Notes: a model not told the origin generated them from the letters alone. Positions 54,824 through 62,570 are shown, counted from the stretch's first letter. The stretch is DNA of 64,000 nt from Nostoc punctiforme NIES-2108 (GCA_003326195.1 LXQE01000160.1:17112-81111), one strand, 5' to 3'. Translations and numbers: made by a program.

Positions 54824-55639
54824 TCAGAACTCTTCTGCTTGCGGAAGTGGGAAGATTTCACCAGCTAAATAAGCTTGAAAGTGCTTTTGGAAGTACAACC
54901 AGGAAGTCATATCTTCCCCATCTATCAATGCTTTTGGGGCTTGTTTATATAGAGGAATACGGTTATTAATTTCGTCTTGTAGCACGGGGGGCAGTTCTGT
55001 TAAACCATTGACTTTGCTACCAACAGCACTGTAGATCAGTTGACCAGGGCGATCGCCCATTTTCATCCAGGGAAGCCATTGACCAATCCGATCCCAACTT
55101 AGTTTGAGTTCAGAAACAGAGGGAAGTGCTGGGTTGAATAAATCTGCGGTTGGCACAGTTAATTTAAACAATTCCGCTGCCTGATAAATTGGATTTGGGC
55201 TATATTCAGCAAATTTGCGATCGTCTGCTAGGGGATTGGGGTAATAAGGAAATATATCAAAAACGAAGGTTGTGCTGTCACCGTCTACTTGTGCGGGGAA
55301 ATTTCCCTCAAACTTTCCCTGTACAGGATTATTGGCAACGTGAATCACCGGAACTGTCTCGCCTGTCCAAGGATTCTCCCATTTGGGTAAAACCTCATCT
55401 GTTTTTGGGTTGAGGTAGTAAGTTAGTTCCCTAGAAGTAAAATCCCAACTACCTTCTGCTGTGGGAATACATCGGCTAACGCTTAATCCCAGCATCTTAA
55501 ACAAGAGTTGTCTTTTCTCACCGGGGATAAAGGCGTAAATTTTACCTTTCCAAATCAGGAAAGTGGATTCAGTAGGGTCAAGGGAAGAACGAGTTTTAAC
55601 CCAGTGCTGCGCTTCAAGTTCTTGAATTTGGGCAACCAT
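54824..55639 (-). CDS. DUF1838 family protein
   Basis: 271 residues. Blocks WVKTRSSLDPTESTFLIWKG, GLSVSRCIPTAEGSWDFTSR, YYLNPKTDEVLPKWENPWTG and PVIHVANNPVQGKFEG are those of DUF1838 proteins, common in cyanobacteria and of unknown function. No signal peptide is visible. Upstream lies the MITE-like element and the 21-bp minisatellite. Confidence 0.75.
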   Translation of the reverse strand: MVAQIQELEAQHWVKTRSSLDPTESTFLIWKGKIYAFIPGEKRQLLFKMLGLSVSRCIPTAEGSWDFTSRELTYYLNPKTDEVLPKWENPWTGETVPVIHVANNPVQGKFEGNFPAQVDGDSTTFVFDIFPYYPNPLADDRKFAEYSPNPIYQAAELFKLTVPTADLFNPALPSVSELKLSWDRIGQWLPWMKMGDRPGQLIYSAVGSKVNGLTELPPVLQDEINNRIPLYKQAPKALIDGEDMTSWLYFQKHFQAYLAGEIFPLPQAEEF

Positions 55640-55765
55640 CTAAAGCATCCTTAGTATTTGGATAACAAAAGGATAAGCTAACCAGCATTCAAGTTGCATC
55701 TTTAGAAGTTAAAAGGTAGGGGAGGGATAAAATAAATATATTTTGGAATACAATAATGAGTCTTT

Positions 55766-55865
55766 GGGGACTTCCAGTTAAAAAAATACCCCATCGTAGG
55801 GGCGCAAGGCCTTGTGCCCCTACTAATTTAGAAATAATTTGGGATAATTTATTTTTGCAAGTCCC
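55766..55865. mobile_element. MITE-like element, copy 2
   Basis: Ends GGGACTTCCA and TGCAAGTCCC are near-perfect inverted repeats. A hairpin GTAGGGGCGCAAGGCCTTGT (55796-55823) lies inside. About 100 bp, no coding capacity. Confidence 0.5.
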
Positions 55866-56140
55866 TTGATACTCGCTGATGAGTCTTTAATACTCGTGAA
55901 TGAGTCTTTGATACTCGCCGACGAGTCTTTAAACTCCATTAATGAGTCTTTGAACTCCATTAATGAGTCTTTGATACTCGTGAATGAGTCTTTGATACTC
56001 GCCGACGAGTCTTTAAACTCCATTAATGAGTCTTTGATACTCGTGAATGAGTCTTTGATACTCGCCGACGAGTCTTTAAACTCCATTAATGAGTCTTTGA
56101 TACTCGTGAACAAGCATAAAAACTCTACTCTTTTGCCCAA
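55823..56140 (-). CDS. Possible repeat protein on the 21-bp minisatellite (uncertain)
   Basis: 105 residues of a heptapeptide repeat, KDSxxxI/EF. It has an ATG at 56140, but an opposite-strand frame is equally open, so translation is doubtful. Not a known family. Confidence 0.25.
   Translation of the reverse strand: MGKRVEFLCLFTSIKDSLMEFKDSSASIKDSFTSIKDSLMEFKDSSASIKDSFTSIKDSLMEFKDSLMEFKDSSASIKDSFTSIKDSSASIKGLAKINYPKLFLN
55868..56115. repeat. 21-bp minisatellite, about 12 units
   Basis: Units of 21 bases alternating three variants (GATACTCGTGAATGAGTCTTT; GATACTCGCCGACGAGTC...; AAACTCCATTAATGAGTC...). The period is a multiple of 3, so no stop arises in some frames: minus 56140-55823 would encode repeats of SIKDSxx and EFKDS, the plus strand repeats of SLILVNE. 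No homologous domain; coding status is open. Confidence 0.8.
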
Positions 56141-56159
56141 TCTCCCATGCCTTTATCAA

Positions 56160-57344
56160 TTAAACTGGTTCAGAAACCTGCTCATCCAGACGGCGAAACA
56201 GAAATACCCAAAGAGGCAGAGAACTATTAATCGCAATTAGTCGCACTAAATGACCAGTTGTGACAATTTCAACATTATGATTCAAAGTCAGGGAAACCAG
56301 AATCATTTCTGCTGATCCACCTGGTGCTGTGACTAAGAGACAGGTTAACCAGTCCCAAGAGGTTAATTGCATCGCAAGTATAGCAGCGATCGCTCCGGCT
56401 ACGAGAGTCATACCCACAGACATCAAGGCATAGGCGACAGTCTGCTTTTTAAAGTTGGGTTTATCTCCCCAATATTCACCAATAGTAATTCCCAGGAGCA
56501 TTTGGCCCAATAAGTTTATTATTGGCGGCGGACTAAAGCTAATATCACCTACAAAAGGCAGCCAATGTAGCAAAGGATTAAACCCGATACCAATCAACAA
56601 TGCACCAAAGAAATCGCCGGCGGGAATTTTAAATAATATAGCTGGATAAACTACTAATGCAGTGATTAGGAGTACTAACAAGAGTAATTCTAGTTGAGAT
56701 GGATCGGGATTGAGCCAAGCAGCGTTGATTGGGACTGTTTGCGGATAGTAATTACCAGATGATGTCCTAGCAATGAAGGGAATTAGAACAACTACAGAGG
56801 TGACGCGAATCGCCTGTACTAGGGCAACCAAGCTAACATTTTTATTGTAATCGGCTGCGATCGCAGCCATAATTCCTACACCACCAGGAACTGTAGCCAG
56901 CATTGCTGTAAATAGGTTGGTTTTGCTAACGCGGGAGTAAATGTAACCGATACAACTTCCACTCAGCAGCAAAAACAAGGTAAGAAAAATAAATATAGGA
57001 ATACCGGAAGCAATACTAGCTAGATTAGCATTGGCATTGGAAGCGCCGACACTTAAGCCGACAAGTGCCATTCCCACTTTTCTAGCAGTGCGGTTAGGTT
57101 GGGGAGAATATTGATAAAAAATTCGACACCCTTGGAGAATCACTGTACCAGCTGCAATCCCGCCAAATATCCAGGCAATCCTGCCAATTTGGAACTTTGC
57201 CAGGAGTAATCCCAGAGGTAATGCCAGAAGCATTTCCAAGACAAGGACAATTAGTTGCTTCCTAAATAGCTGTTGTTTCGTAGCAACAGGATTTTGATGA
57301 GTGTGTTCTTCCAGGCTGGGAGTAGCACTTAGACTTTGATTCAT
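56160..57344 (-). CDS. AbrB family membrane protein
   Basis: 394 residues. About ten hydrophobic segments in two similar halves, each with a glycine-rich block (FGGIAAGTVILQGC; LVTAPGGSAEMILVSLTL and ATVPGGVGIMAAIAA). This is the family once named after AbrB, and sometimes annotated as an ammonia monooxygenase; it is most likely a transporter. Substrate unknown. The minisatellite lies after its stop. Confidence 0.75.
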   Translation of the reverse strand: MNQSLSATPSLEEHTHQNPVATKQQLFRKQLIVLVLEMLLALPLGLLLAKFQIGRIAWIFGGIAAGTVILQGCRIFYQYSPQPNRTARKVGMALVGLSVGASNANANLASIASGIPIFIFLTLFLLLSGSCIGYIYSRVSKTNLFTAMLATVPGGVGIMAAIAADYNKNVSLVALVQAIRVTSVVVLIPFIARTSSGNYYPQTVPINAAWLNPDPSQLELLLLVLLITALVVYPAILFKIPAGDFFGALLIGIGFNPLLHWLPFVGDISFSPPPIINLLGQMLLGITIGEYWGDKPNFKKQTVAYALMSVGMTLVAGAIAAILAMQLTSWDWLTCLLVTAPGGSAEMILVSLTLNHNVEIVTTGHLVRLIAINSSLPLWVFLFRRLDEQVSEPV

Positions 57345-57572
57345 CGATACTAAGCTTTTTTTTAAGTCTAAGCTATAGGTGCAAAAGTGGATCTCCGGCG
57401 GTGCGAGCGCACATTACCAGCAACAAACAAAATGATACAGGTGAAGGGTTTTAGTTCTATTGGTGAGTTTATTTTAGATTTAGATTTAAGTCAGGTTTGG
57501 TAGCTCACCTCTTGCACCAGACAATTAAAATAGTGCCAGAGATATTCCACATCCACAGACAAAATTAAATAT

Positions 57573-57881
57573 ATGAACACAACTCCCTCTAAAAGAGAAA
57601 CAGATGAAATGTTCAAGTGGTTAAATCGTAACCGCCAGATATTATTAGATTTATATAAAAATCAATATATCGCTTACAATCCAAATGGGATAATTGCTCA
57701 AAGCGAGAACTTACGCGAAGTTTTAGAATTAGCTAATGCTGCGAAACAGCCTTTTTTAATTTACCTAGTTCCGCGTCGCACTGCTTCTATAGAAATAAAT
57801 TTTACCAATTCGCTTGTATCCGTATCTGCGCCCGGACTTGTTCAAGAATCCGGCTCACAAAAGTATCCTCAATCTTCTTGA
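57573..57881 (+). CDS. DUF5678-like protein, C-terminus replaced
   Basis: 102 residues. The first 75 (MFKWLNRNRQILLDLYKNQY and ENLREVLELANAA) match the DUF5678-type domain, including PRRTASIEI. After about residue 75 the sequence (NFTNSLVSVSAPGLVQESG) no longer resembles it and overlaps, on the opposite strand, the 3' end of the next gene. The gene appears truncated at about 57798 by a rearrangement. Confidence 0.55.
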   Translation: MNTTPSKRETDEMFKWLNRNRQILLDLYKNQYIAYNPNGIIAQSENLREVLELANAAKQPFLIYLVPRRTASIEINFTNSLVSVSAPGLVQESGSQKYPQSS

Positions 57882-58503
57882 AAACTCTAAGAGCATTTTC
57901 AAGTCGTCCAGCCGCAACACTATAACCATTATGTTCATTTTCAACAAGAGCTTGCTCGGCATACCAAACCTCAACTTTTGCAAGATACAACTTTGCAATA
58001 CGTTCAGATTCTTTGTCACCAGCAATTTTGTACCATTCGCTCTCTATATCACGATAGGCTTTTTTATGACAAAAAGCTTGGTGATAATCTGGAAATTTCT
58101 CCATACAAACTGCCTTTTGTGCAGCAATGGTTGCATATTTAGTTGCATAGATTAAAAAGTTACTGTGGATAATATTGAGGCTCTTTCTGAACTCTTCTTG
58201 GAGTACCTTCATAGCACTACCTGTCAAGAATTCATTATCTATACCTATATAGCGATCTATAAGTTTGTCAATATGATCAAAAACTTGATATCGTATTACA
58301 GTATTATTTTTTCCATCAATGAGAGGTGCTAACTGTGCTGCTCGTTGTAATCTTGCATAACAACTCATCCAGTTTTCTGTATCTTCTAGATTCCTTGCTG
58401 ATTGAAGATATGACTCTACAGCTACCTTAGCCATTCGTATTGGTCTAGCATTTTCTGGATCTCGTTTACAAATCCAGAGTATGTCAGCTAACCTTGCCAG
58501 CAT
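57802..58503 (-). CDS. Helical protein of unknown function, 5' end lost
   Basis: 233 residues from the first usual start. Helical and charged, rich in Ala/Lys (YLQSARNLEDTENWMSCYAR, KVEVWYAEQALVENEHNGY), not recognised. The frame stays open upstream (LRALAIKLTDPE) as far as the IS701 boundary at 58539, so the original N-terminus was probably removed by that insertion. It may have been cargo or a flanking gene of the CAST. Confidence 0.55.
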   Translation of the reverse strand: MLARLADILWICKRDPENARPIRMAKVAVESYLQSARNLEDTENWMSCYARLQRAAQLAPLIDGKNNTVIRYQVFDHIDKLIDRYIGIDNEFLTGSAMKVLQEEFRKSLNIIHSNFLIYATKYATIAAQKAVCMEKFPDYHQAFCHKKAYRDIESEWYKIAGDKESERIAKLYLAKVEVWYAEQALVENEHNGYSVAAGRLENALRVFKKIEDTFVSRILEQVRAQIRIQANW

Positions 58504-58539
58504 TTCAGGATCAGTTAGCTTTATAGCTAACGCTCTTAA

Positions 58540-59416
58540 CCCTCTTTTGTCACTCTAGGCAGAGGAAAAATAGAAATAAGGTATATTGAAGTTTTGCAAA
58601 ATTGAGCGAGTCAGATTATTAACAATCATTTGAAGTTGAAAAAATCCCTCAGATAGCTTAGGAACTGTAAAGACAGTTAACCAGGGTAAAATTTAAGTTA
58701 AATAGCGTAAATGGCTGAAGTATCAAACGGAGGTTATTCAGAATACTATTCCAACTATTGCTTTGATTCCACCAAGGATGTGATGAAAATCTAGATTCAG
58801 ATTGTGGTGGTAATTTAAGAAGTTGTTCTCAATGTTGACTAACCAACAGATAGACACTAAAAACAATTTCCCACCATTTCTCTATTTGTGGATAGGTTTA
58901 TATACTTCAAACATCAGAGGAAATGTCATTCCAGATAAGACTGCATATCCTGTTACCGCAACAATCCCATTATCTGTTTTACCTAAATTCCCAATGTACT
59001 GTCGTTTCACATAATCAGTCGTATTTCCTTTTTTCTTATCACCTGTCTCATCAATAATTAGTATTATTGGGCGACCTTGAAGTATATATAATATTAATTC
59101 TAATCTTTGCCTCCTTAATTCTTTTACATCCCAGGGTGATTCTGTTAAAAAATGGTGTAATGCTTGATGATTATCTAGCCCGACAATTTTCGCTATTTCC
59201 GGTAGAGTTTTACGTTTTATATCAGAAACACATCCTATATGTAGGTACTTAAAAGCTTCAAAACTTCTAACTTCTGGAAAGAGCTTTTGATACAACTGGC
59301 AGTATTCGTCCACAAATTTTACTGTGGGTGCAGGTGGGCGAGGCTCAACCATACTCTCTGTCTGGTGTTTTTGCGATCGCCCCTAATTATACTTTGTCGA
59401 GAGTGATAAAAGAGGG
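58540..59416 (-). mobile_element. Internally deleted IS701-type insertion sequence
   Basis: Terminal inverted repeats CCCTCTTTTGTCACTCT (58540-58556) and AGAGTGATAAAAGAGGG (59400-59416, one mismatch), both flanked by TTAA, which fits a 4-base YTAR target. Inside, the minus strand carries a transposase fragment and a decayed C-terminal region (PQSESRFSSHPWWNQ and ILNNLRLILQPF between 58660 and 58890). At about 877 bp it is shorter than a full IS701 element, so a middle part has been lost. Confidence 0.8.
58882..59352 (-). pseudogene. Truncated IS701 transposase
   Basis: 156 residues: the N-terminal part of the DDE transposase with LILIIDETGDKKKG and VKRQYIGNLGKTDNGIV, then an early stop after VYKPIHK. 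The remaining catalytic region is missing and the distal C-terminus continues in pieces. Non-functional. Confidence 0.85.
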
Positions 59417-59418
59417 TT

Positions 59419-60234
59419 AATCACTTGAGTCTCTATTGCTGTGTTGACAGTCGCCTCTGGACTGCTGAAGGAACAGAACAGGTTCGCCAGGAAAAAACTG
59501 ATGAGATTACCAAATTCATCACCAACATGAAGAATAAAAGTGACCTCAGCGAAACACAGCAAGCTTTTATTAAACGTAAAGAATCAACGCTAACTCGAAT
59601 TAACAAATCCTTTGAGCGTCCTAGTCAACCCCTTTACCGAGGTCAATCACACATTTTGGTTGGAGTCAGCCTGGGACTAGAAAAACCTGCAACTGTCGCC
59701 GTAGTAGATGCGATCGCAAACAAAGTCTTAGCTTACCGCAGCATCAGGCAATTACTAGGTGAAAATTACGAACTCCTAAATCGCCAGAGACGACAACAGC
59801 GATCGCTATCCCACGATCGCCACAAAGCACAGAAAAGCTTTTCTCCTAATCAATTTGGCGCATCTGATTTAGGGCAGTATATAGACAGACTATTAGCTAA
59901 AGAAATTATTGCGATCGCTCAAACTTACAAAGCCGACAGCATCGTTTTGCCTAAGCTAGGGGATATGCGGGAGATTGTCCAAAGTGAAATTCAAGCCATA
60001 GCCGAAGCAAAATGTCCTGGCTCTGTAGAAGTTCAGCAAAAATATGCCAAACAGTATCGAGTTAACGTCCATTCCTGGAGCTACGGCAGATTAATTCAAA
60101 GCATTCAAAGCAAAGCTGCTCAGGCAGGAATAATGATTGAAGGGGGAAAACAACCTATTCGCGGCAGTCCCAATGAAAAAGCAAAAGAATTAGCCTTTTC
60201 TGCTTACCATCTCCGCCTAGCTAGGCGAAGTTGA
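59419..60234 (+). pseudogene. cas12k: cas12k, N-terminally truncated
   Basis: About 271 codons reading NHLSLYCCVDSRLWTAEGTE at the broken end, through HILVGVSLGLEKPATVAVVD (the degenerate RuvC-I region of Cas12k), to VLPKLGDMREIVQSEIQAIA and QYRVNVHSWSYGRLIQSIQS and the C-terminal LARRS. The match is to the last ~40% of Cas12k (usual length about 640). A TAA lies in frame just upstream, in the IS. A TTG at 59425 is the first possible start, but the residual protein lacks the recognition lobe. Confidence 0.93.
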
Positions 60235-60261
60235 CAAATATCTGAACCTTGACAATAAAAT

Positions 60262-60482
60262 AATAAATAGCGCCGCAGTTAATGCTGCTTGCAGCCTCTG
60301 AACTGTGTTAAATGAGGGTTAGTTTGACTGTAGCAATACTGTCTTGCTTTCTGACCCTAGTAGCTGCTCACCCTGATGCTGCTGTCTTCGGACAGGATAG
60401 GTGCGCTCCCAGCAATAAGGGCGCGGATGTACTGCTGTAGTGGCTACTGAATCACCCCCGATCAAGGGGGAACCCTCCCCAA
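60262..60482 (+). ncRNA. tracrRNA of the V-K system
   Basis: The region from TAATAAATAGCGCCGCAGTT to AACCCTCC (60471-60478) matches the known V-K tracrRNA plan: TGCTGCTTGCAGCCTCTGAA, AAATGAGGGTTAGTTTGACT, CTTGCTTTCTGACCCTAG, GGTGCGCTCCCAGCAATAAG. AACCCTCC is the anti-repeat for GGAGGGTT in the CRISPR repeat. It appears intact. Confidence 0.88.
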
Positions 60483-60681
60483 TTCTTTATTTGACGCACC
60501 AAAGAGAGGTCAAAATTCCGCTCCTGGTTCGCGCAAATCCTGAAAACCTAATCCTACAAGGAATTTAGTCATAAATTTCTTTTGTAGACAATTCAAAAAT
60601 TACATCCTGGGAGGATTTTTGAGAAGGTTGACACAAGTCTGGTCTGGAAACCCTTCTATACAAGAGTTAAAGATGGTATCT

Positions 60682-60863
60682 GTTACAACCGTCCTCTCAG
60701 CAATGGGAGGGTTGAAAGAAGCTAATAAAGCTTTTGTCAGAATCGATCACCGAAGTTGCAACCGTCCTCTCAGCAATGGGAGGGTTGAAAGTTATGAATT
60801 ATTCCGCTTGGATTTGGCTCTAACCGGTTGCAACCGTCCTCTCAGCAATGGGAGGATTTAAAA
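60682..60863 (+). CRISPR. V-K CRISPR array, three repeats and two spacers
   Basis: 37-base repeats at 60682-60718, 60755-60791 and 60827-60863 (consensus begins GTTGCAACCGTCCTCTCAGC and ends ATGGGAGGGTTGAAAG); spacers of 36 bases (60719-60754) and 35 bases (60792-60826). The last repeat is degenerate at its 3' end (GGAGGATTTAAAA), as is typical for a terminal repeat. Confidence 0.95.
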
Positions 60864-60908
60864 ATCTTTCAAACAGGATTAGTGTTAGGTTTCAGTAATT
60901 ATTATTAA

Positions 60909-60945
60909 AGTTAGGGGCGGGTTGAAAGCAAGTCCCTTCACCCCC
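60909..60945 (+). ncRNA. Delocalised homing crRNA targeting tRNA-Leu
   Basis: A partial repeat GGCGGGTTGAAAG (60916-60928) is followed by CAAGTCCCTTCACCCCC (60929-60945). This 17-base sequence matches, with one mismatch at position 10, the tRNA-Leu 3' exon read on the minus strand (61162-61146), next to PAM GGTT. It is outside the regular array, as the homing guides of V-K CASTs are. Confidence 0.9.
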
Positions 60946-60989
60946 TCGTTTTAGTTGCTTTGTATAATAATTACAGAGTGTATTATCAG

Positions 60990-61101
60990 CGACATGAATT
61001 TGTCACCGCTAAACTAGCGACATCTAATTTGTCACGATGACAGATAATCTGACTCAACGACATTAATTTGTCACCGACGACAAATAATTAGTCACTGTAC
61101 A
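60990..61101 (+). mobile_element. CAST transposon end with TnsB-type repeats
   Basis: Repeats CGACATGAATTTGTCAC (60990-61006), CGACATCTAATTTGTCAC (61018-61035), CGACATTAATTTGTCAC (61058-61074), CGACAAATAATTAGTCAC (61078-61095) and the terminal TGTACA (61096-61101). A weaker unit lies at 61036-61052. Confidence 0.9.
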
Positions 61102-61144
61102 ACAAAAGTCACAACGAAGGCTTTTCGGTATTTTAAATTTTTAG

Positions 61145-61530
61145 TGGGGGTGGAGGGACTTGAACCCACACGACCTTTTACGGTCAACGGATTTTCATTC
61201 TCCCGCAGTTTTCACTGCTACCTGATGACAATAGCCAACTCAGATTTTGAGAATTGGACTCTCCCTTTACCCTCGACTTAACGTTAGGGTAGCTCCCGTC
61301 GGGTCTCTGCACCTTCCGAACAGTTATGAGTTAGGAGTTAGGAGTTAAGAGTTTTAAATTTACTCAGCACTCATTACTTATGACTCAGGACTTTCTTCGG
61401 CTTGGCTCAGGATTGCCATGTCTGTCACCAGATTTAGGTTTCCCTGAGTTTGAGAGCTTCCACTTGAGGGATTTCTCCTTCAAGGCTCAATTATTTAAGT
61501 CCGTAGCGTCTACCATTCCGCCACACCCCC
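61145..61530 (-). tRNA. trnL-UAA: tRNA-Leu(UAA), interrupted by a group I intron
   Basis: Exon 1 (61530-61497) reads GGGGGTGTGGCGGAATGGTA... to GGACTT, ending in the first anticodon base; exon 2 (61195-61145) begins AAAATCCGTTGACC and ends TTCAAGTCCCTCCACCCCCA. Joined they form a complete tRNA-Leu with anticodon UAA. CCA is not encoded. This is the attachment target of the CAST. Confidence 0.95.
61196..61496 (-). ncRNA. Group I intron in tRNA-Leu
   Basis: 301 bases splitting the anticodon loop after U34 and ending in G, the classic cyanobacterial trnL-UAA intron. Heptamer repeats GAGTTAGGAGTTAGGAGTTA at about 61326-61345 probably lie in the variable P6b stem. No homing endonuclease gene. Confidence 0.9.
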
Positions 61531-61590
61531 GCAGGTGTTTGGCAACTAGTCTAACTAGTTATTTTTTAGAGGTAGCAAATACCTCCTTAT

Positions 61591-61824
61591 CTATTCCACC
61601 ATCAATTGTGTCTTTTGTCCAACTAGATTGAAAATATTTTTTCCAGATTGTGCGATCGCTTCAGAGATTTGGAAATCTTCTTGGTTTTCTCGTAATAATC
61701 TGGATGAGTTTTCGATCTTGTCTGACCAGAGCATTTTGCTAGTGGATTCACATAATAGCATGATATTAGCTTTTGTCATGAAATCCGTTGAATCGCCTAC
61801 AGTAAAAGTACTCCAGCCCGCCAA
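61591..61824 (-). CDS. Possible small protein, unknown function
   Basis: 77 residues from 61824, or 62 from an ATG at 61779 (MTKANIMLLCESTSKMLW). The C-terminal half is helical (NSSRLLRENQEDFQISEAIA). It could be a small conserved protein; an opposite-strand frame covers the same bases, so the call is weak. Confidence 0.4.
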   Translation of the reverse strand: MAGWSTFTVGDSTDFMTKANIMLLCESTSKMLWSDKIENSSRLLRENQEDFQISEAIAQSGKNIFNLVGQKTQLMVE

Positions 61825-61958
61825 AGCTGCGCTTTCGCCTCCTTGTTAGCAGTTTCAAGGAATTCTGGCACAGTTATGTTGAAAGCATTATGACTATACT
61901 TCTCTGAGTTTGTCTCTTCAGCCTATGATGGAAAACAGATGCTTAAGACTTGAAAGTT

Positions 61959-62171
61959 ATGATTGTCGCCCTGCTATATCTGATTTTAGCTGGAGCTTAC
62001 CTTTTGGTAATCCCCATTGCTGTTTTGCTGTACCTGAAACAGCGTTGGTATGTAGCTAGCTCCATTGAGCGTGTCTTTATGTACTTTTTGGTGTTTTTCT
62101 TCTTTCCGGGTCTGTTGGTTCTATCGCCGTTTGCAAATTTCCGACCCCAACGGCGACAAGTTCAAGTTTAA
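61959..62171 (+). CDS. ndhL: NAD(P)H-quinone oxidoreductase subunit L
   Basis: 70 residues from ATG 61959. Two hydrophobic segments (ALLYLILAGAYLLVIPIAVLL and YFLVFFFFPGLLVLSPFANF) with a short loop KQRWYVASSIERV. NdhL is a small membrane subunit of the cyanobacterial NDH-1 complex in the thylakoid. Order ndhL, DUF3007, trpA is conserved in cyanobacteria. Confidence 0.9.
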   Translation: MIVALLYLILAGAYLLVIPIAVLLYLKQRWYVASSIERVFMYFLVFFFFPGLLVLSPFANFRPQRRQVQV

Positions 62172-62195
62172 CGAGATTGGTAGGTCATAACTCTC

Positions 62196-62507
62196 ATGCG
62201 ACGGATTGACGCGATTGGAATTGGCTTGGGTGTTTTTATTGCCGGCGGCTTGGCATACTTAGGATTGCAGCTAGTCGGTTTGGATAATCAAAAAGCTGGT
62301 ATATGGAGCCAAGTCTTGCTAGTCAGTGCCTTAGTTGGCTGGTTAGCCACCTATTTTTTCCGTGCGGTGGGACAAAAAATGACCTACCACCAACAGCGGG
62401 AACAGTATGAGCAAGACTTTCTGCAAAAGCGGCTAGACGAGCTTACTCCCGAAGAACTCGCACGAATTCAAGCCGAAATAGAACAAGAAGAGCAATCTCA
62501 GGTGTAA
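62196..62507 (+). CDS. DUF3007 family protein
   Basis: 103 residues. RRIDAIGIGLGVFIAGGLAY and VLLVSALVGWLATYFFRAVG are two membrane segments; the C-terminus is a charged coiled helix (QQREQYEQDFLQKRLDELTP). Known by conserved context between ndhL and trpA; function not established, possibly linked to NDH-1 or thylakoid membranes. Confidence 0.85.
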   Translation: MRRIDAIGIGLGVFIAGGLAYLGLQLVGLDNQKAGIWSQVLLVSALVGWLATYFFRAVGQKMTYHQQREQYEQDFLQKRLDELTPEELARIQAEIEQEEQSQV

Positions 62508-62570
62508 AGTTATCATTGGTCAGTTGTCTCATTTGTCCTTTCTCATTTGTGCTTTGTAAATTACCTAAAG

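Larger units (their letters stand above)
59419..61101 (+). mobile_element. Type V-K CRISPR-associated transposon (CAST) remnant
   Basis: Contains the C-terminal part of cas12k, a tracrRNA region, a CRISPR array, a separate homing guide and one transposon end (TGTACA at 61096-61101). tnsB, tnsC, tniQ, the rest of cas12k and the distal end are absent. The retained end lies 44 bp from the 3' end of the tRNA-Leu gene. Confidence 0.93.

Noticed and set aside
55866..56240. 124-residue plus-strand frame over the minisatellite
   Set aside because: Open only because the repeat unit is a multiple of three; overlaps the end of the AbrB-family gene.
60619..60861. 80-residue frame
   Set aside because: Composed of the CRISPR repeats and spacers; repeated peptide CNRPLSNGR is the repeat translated.
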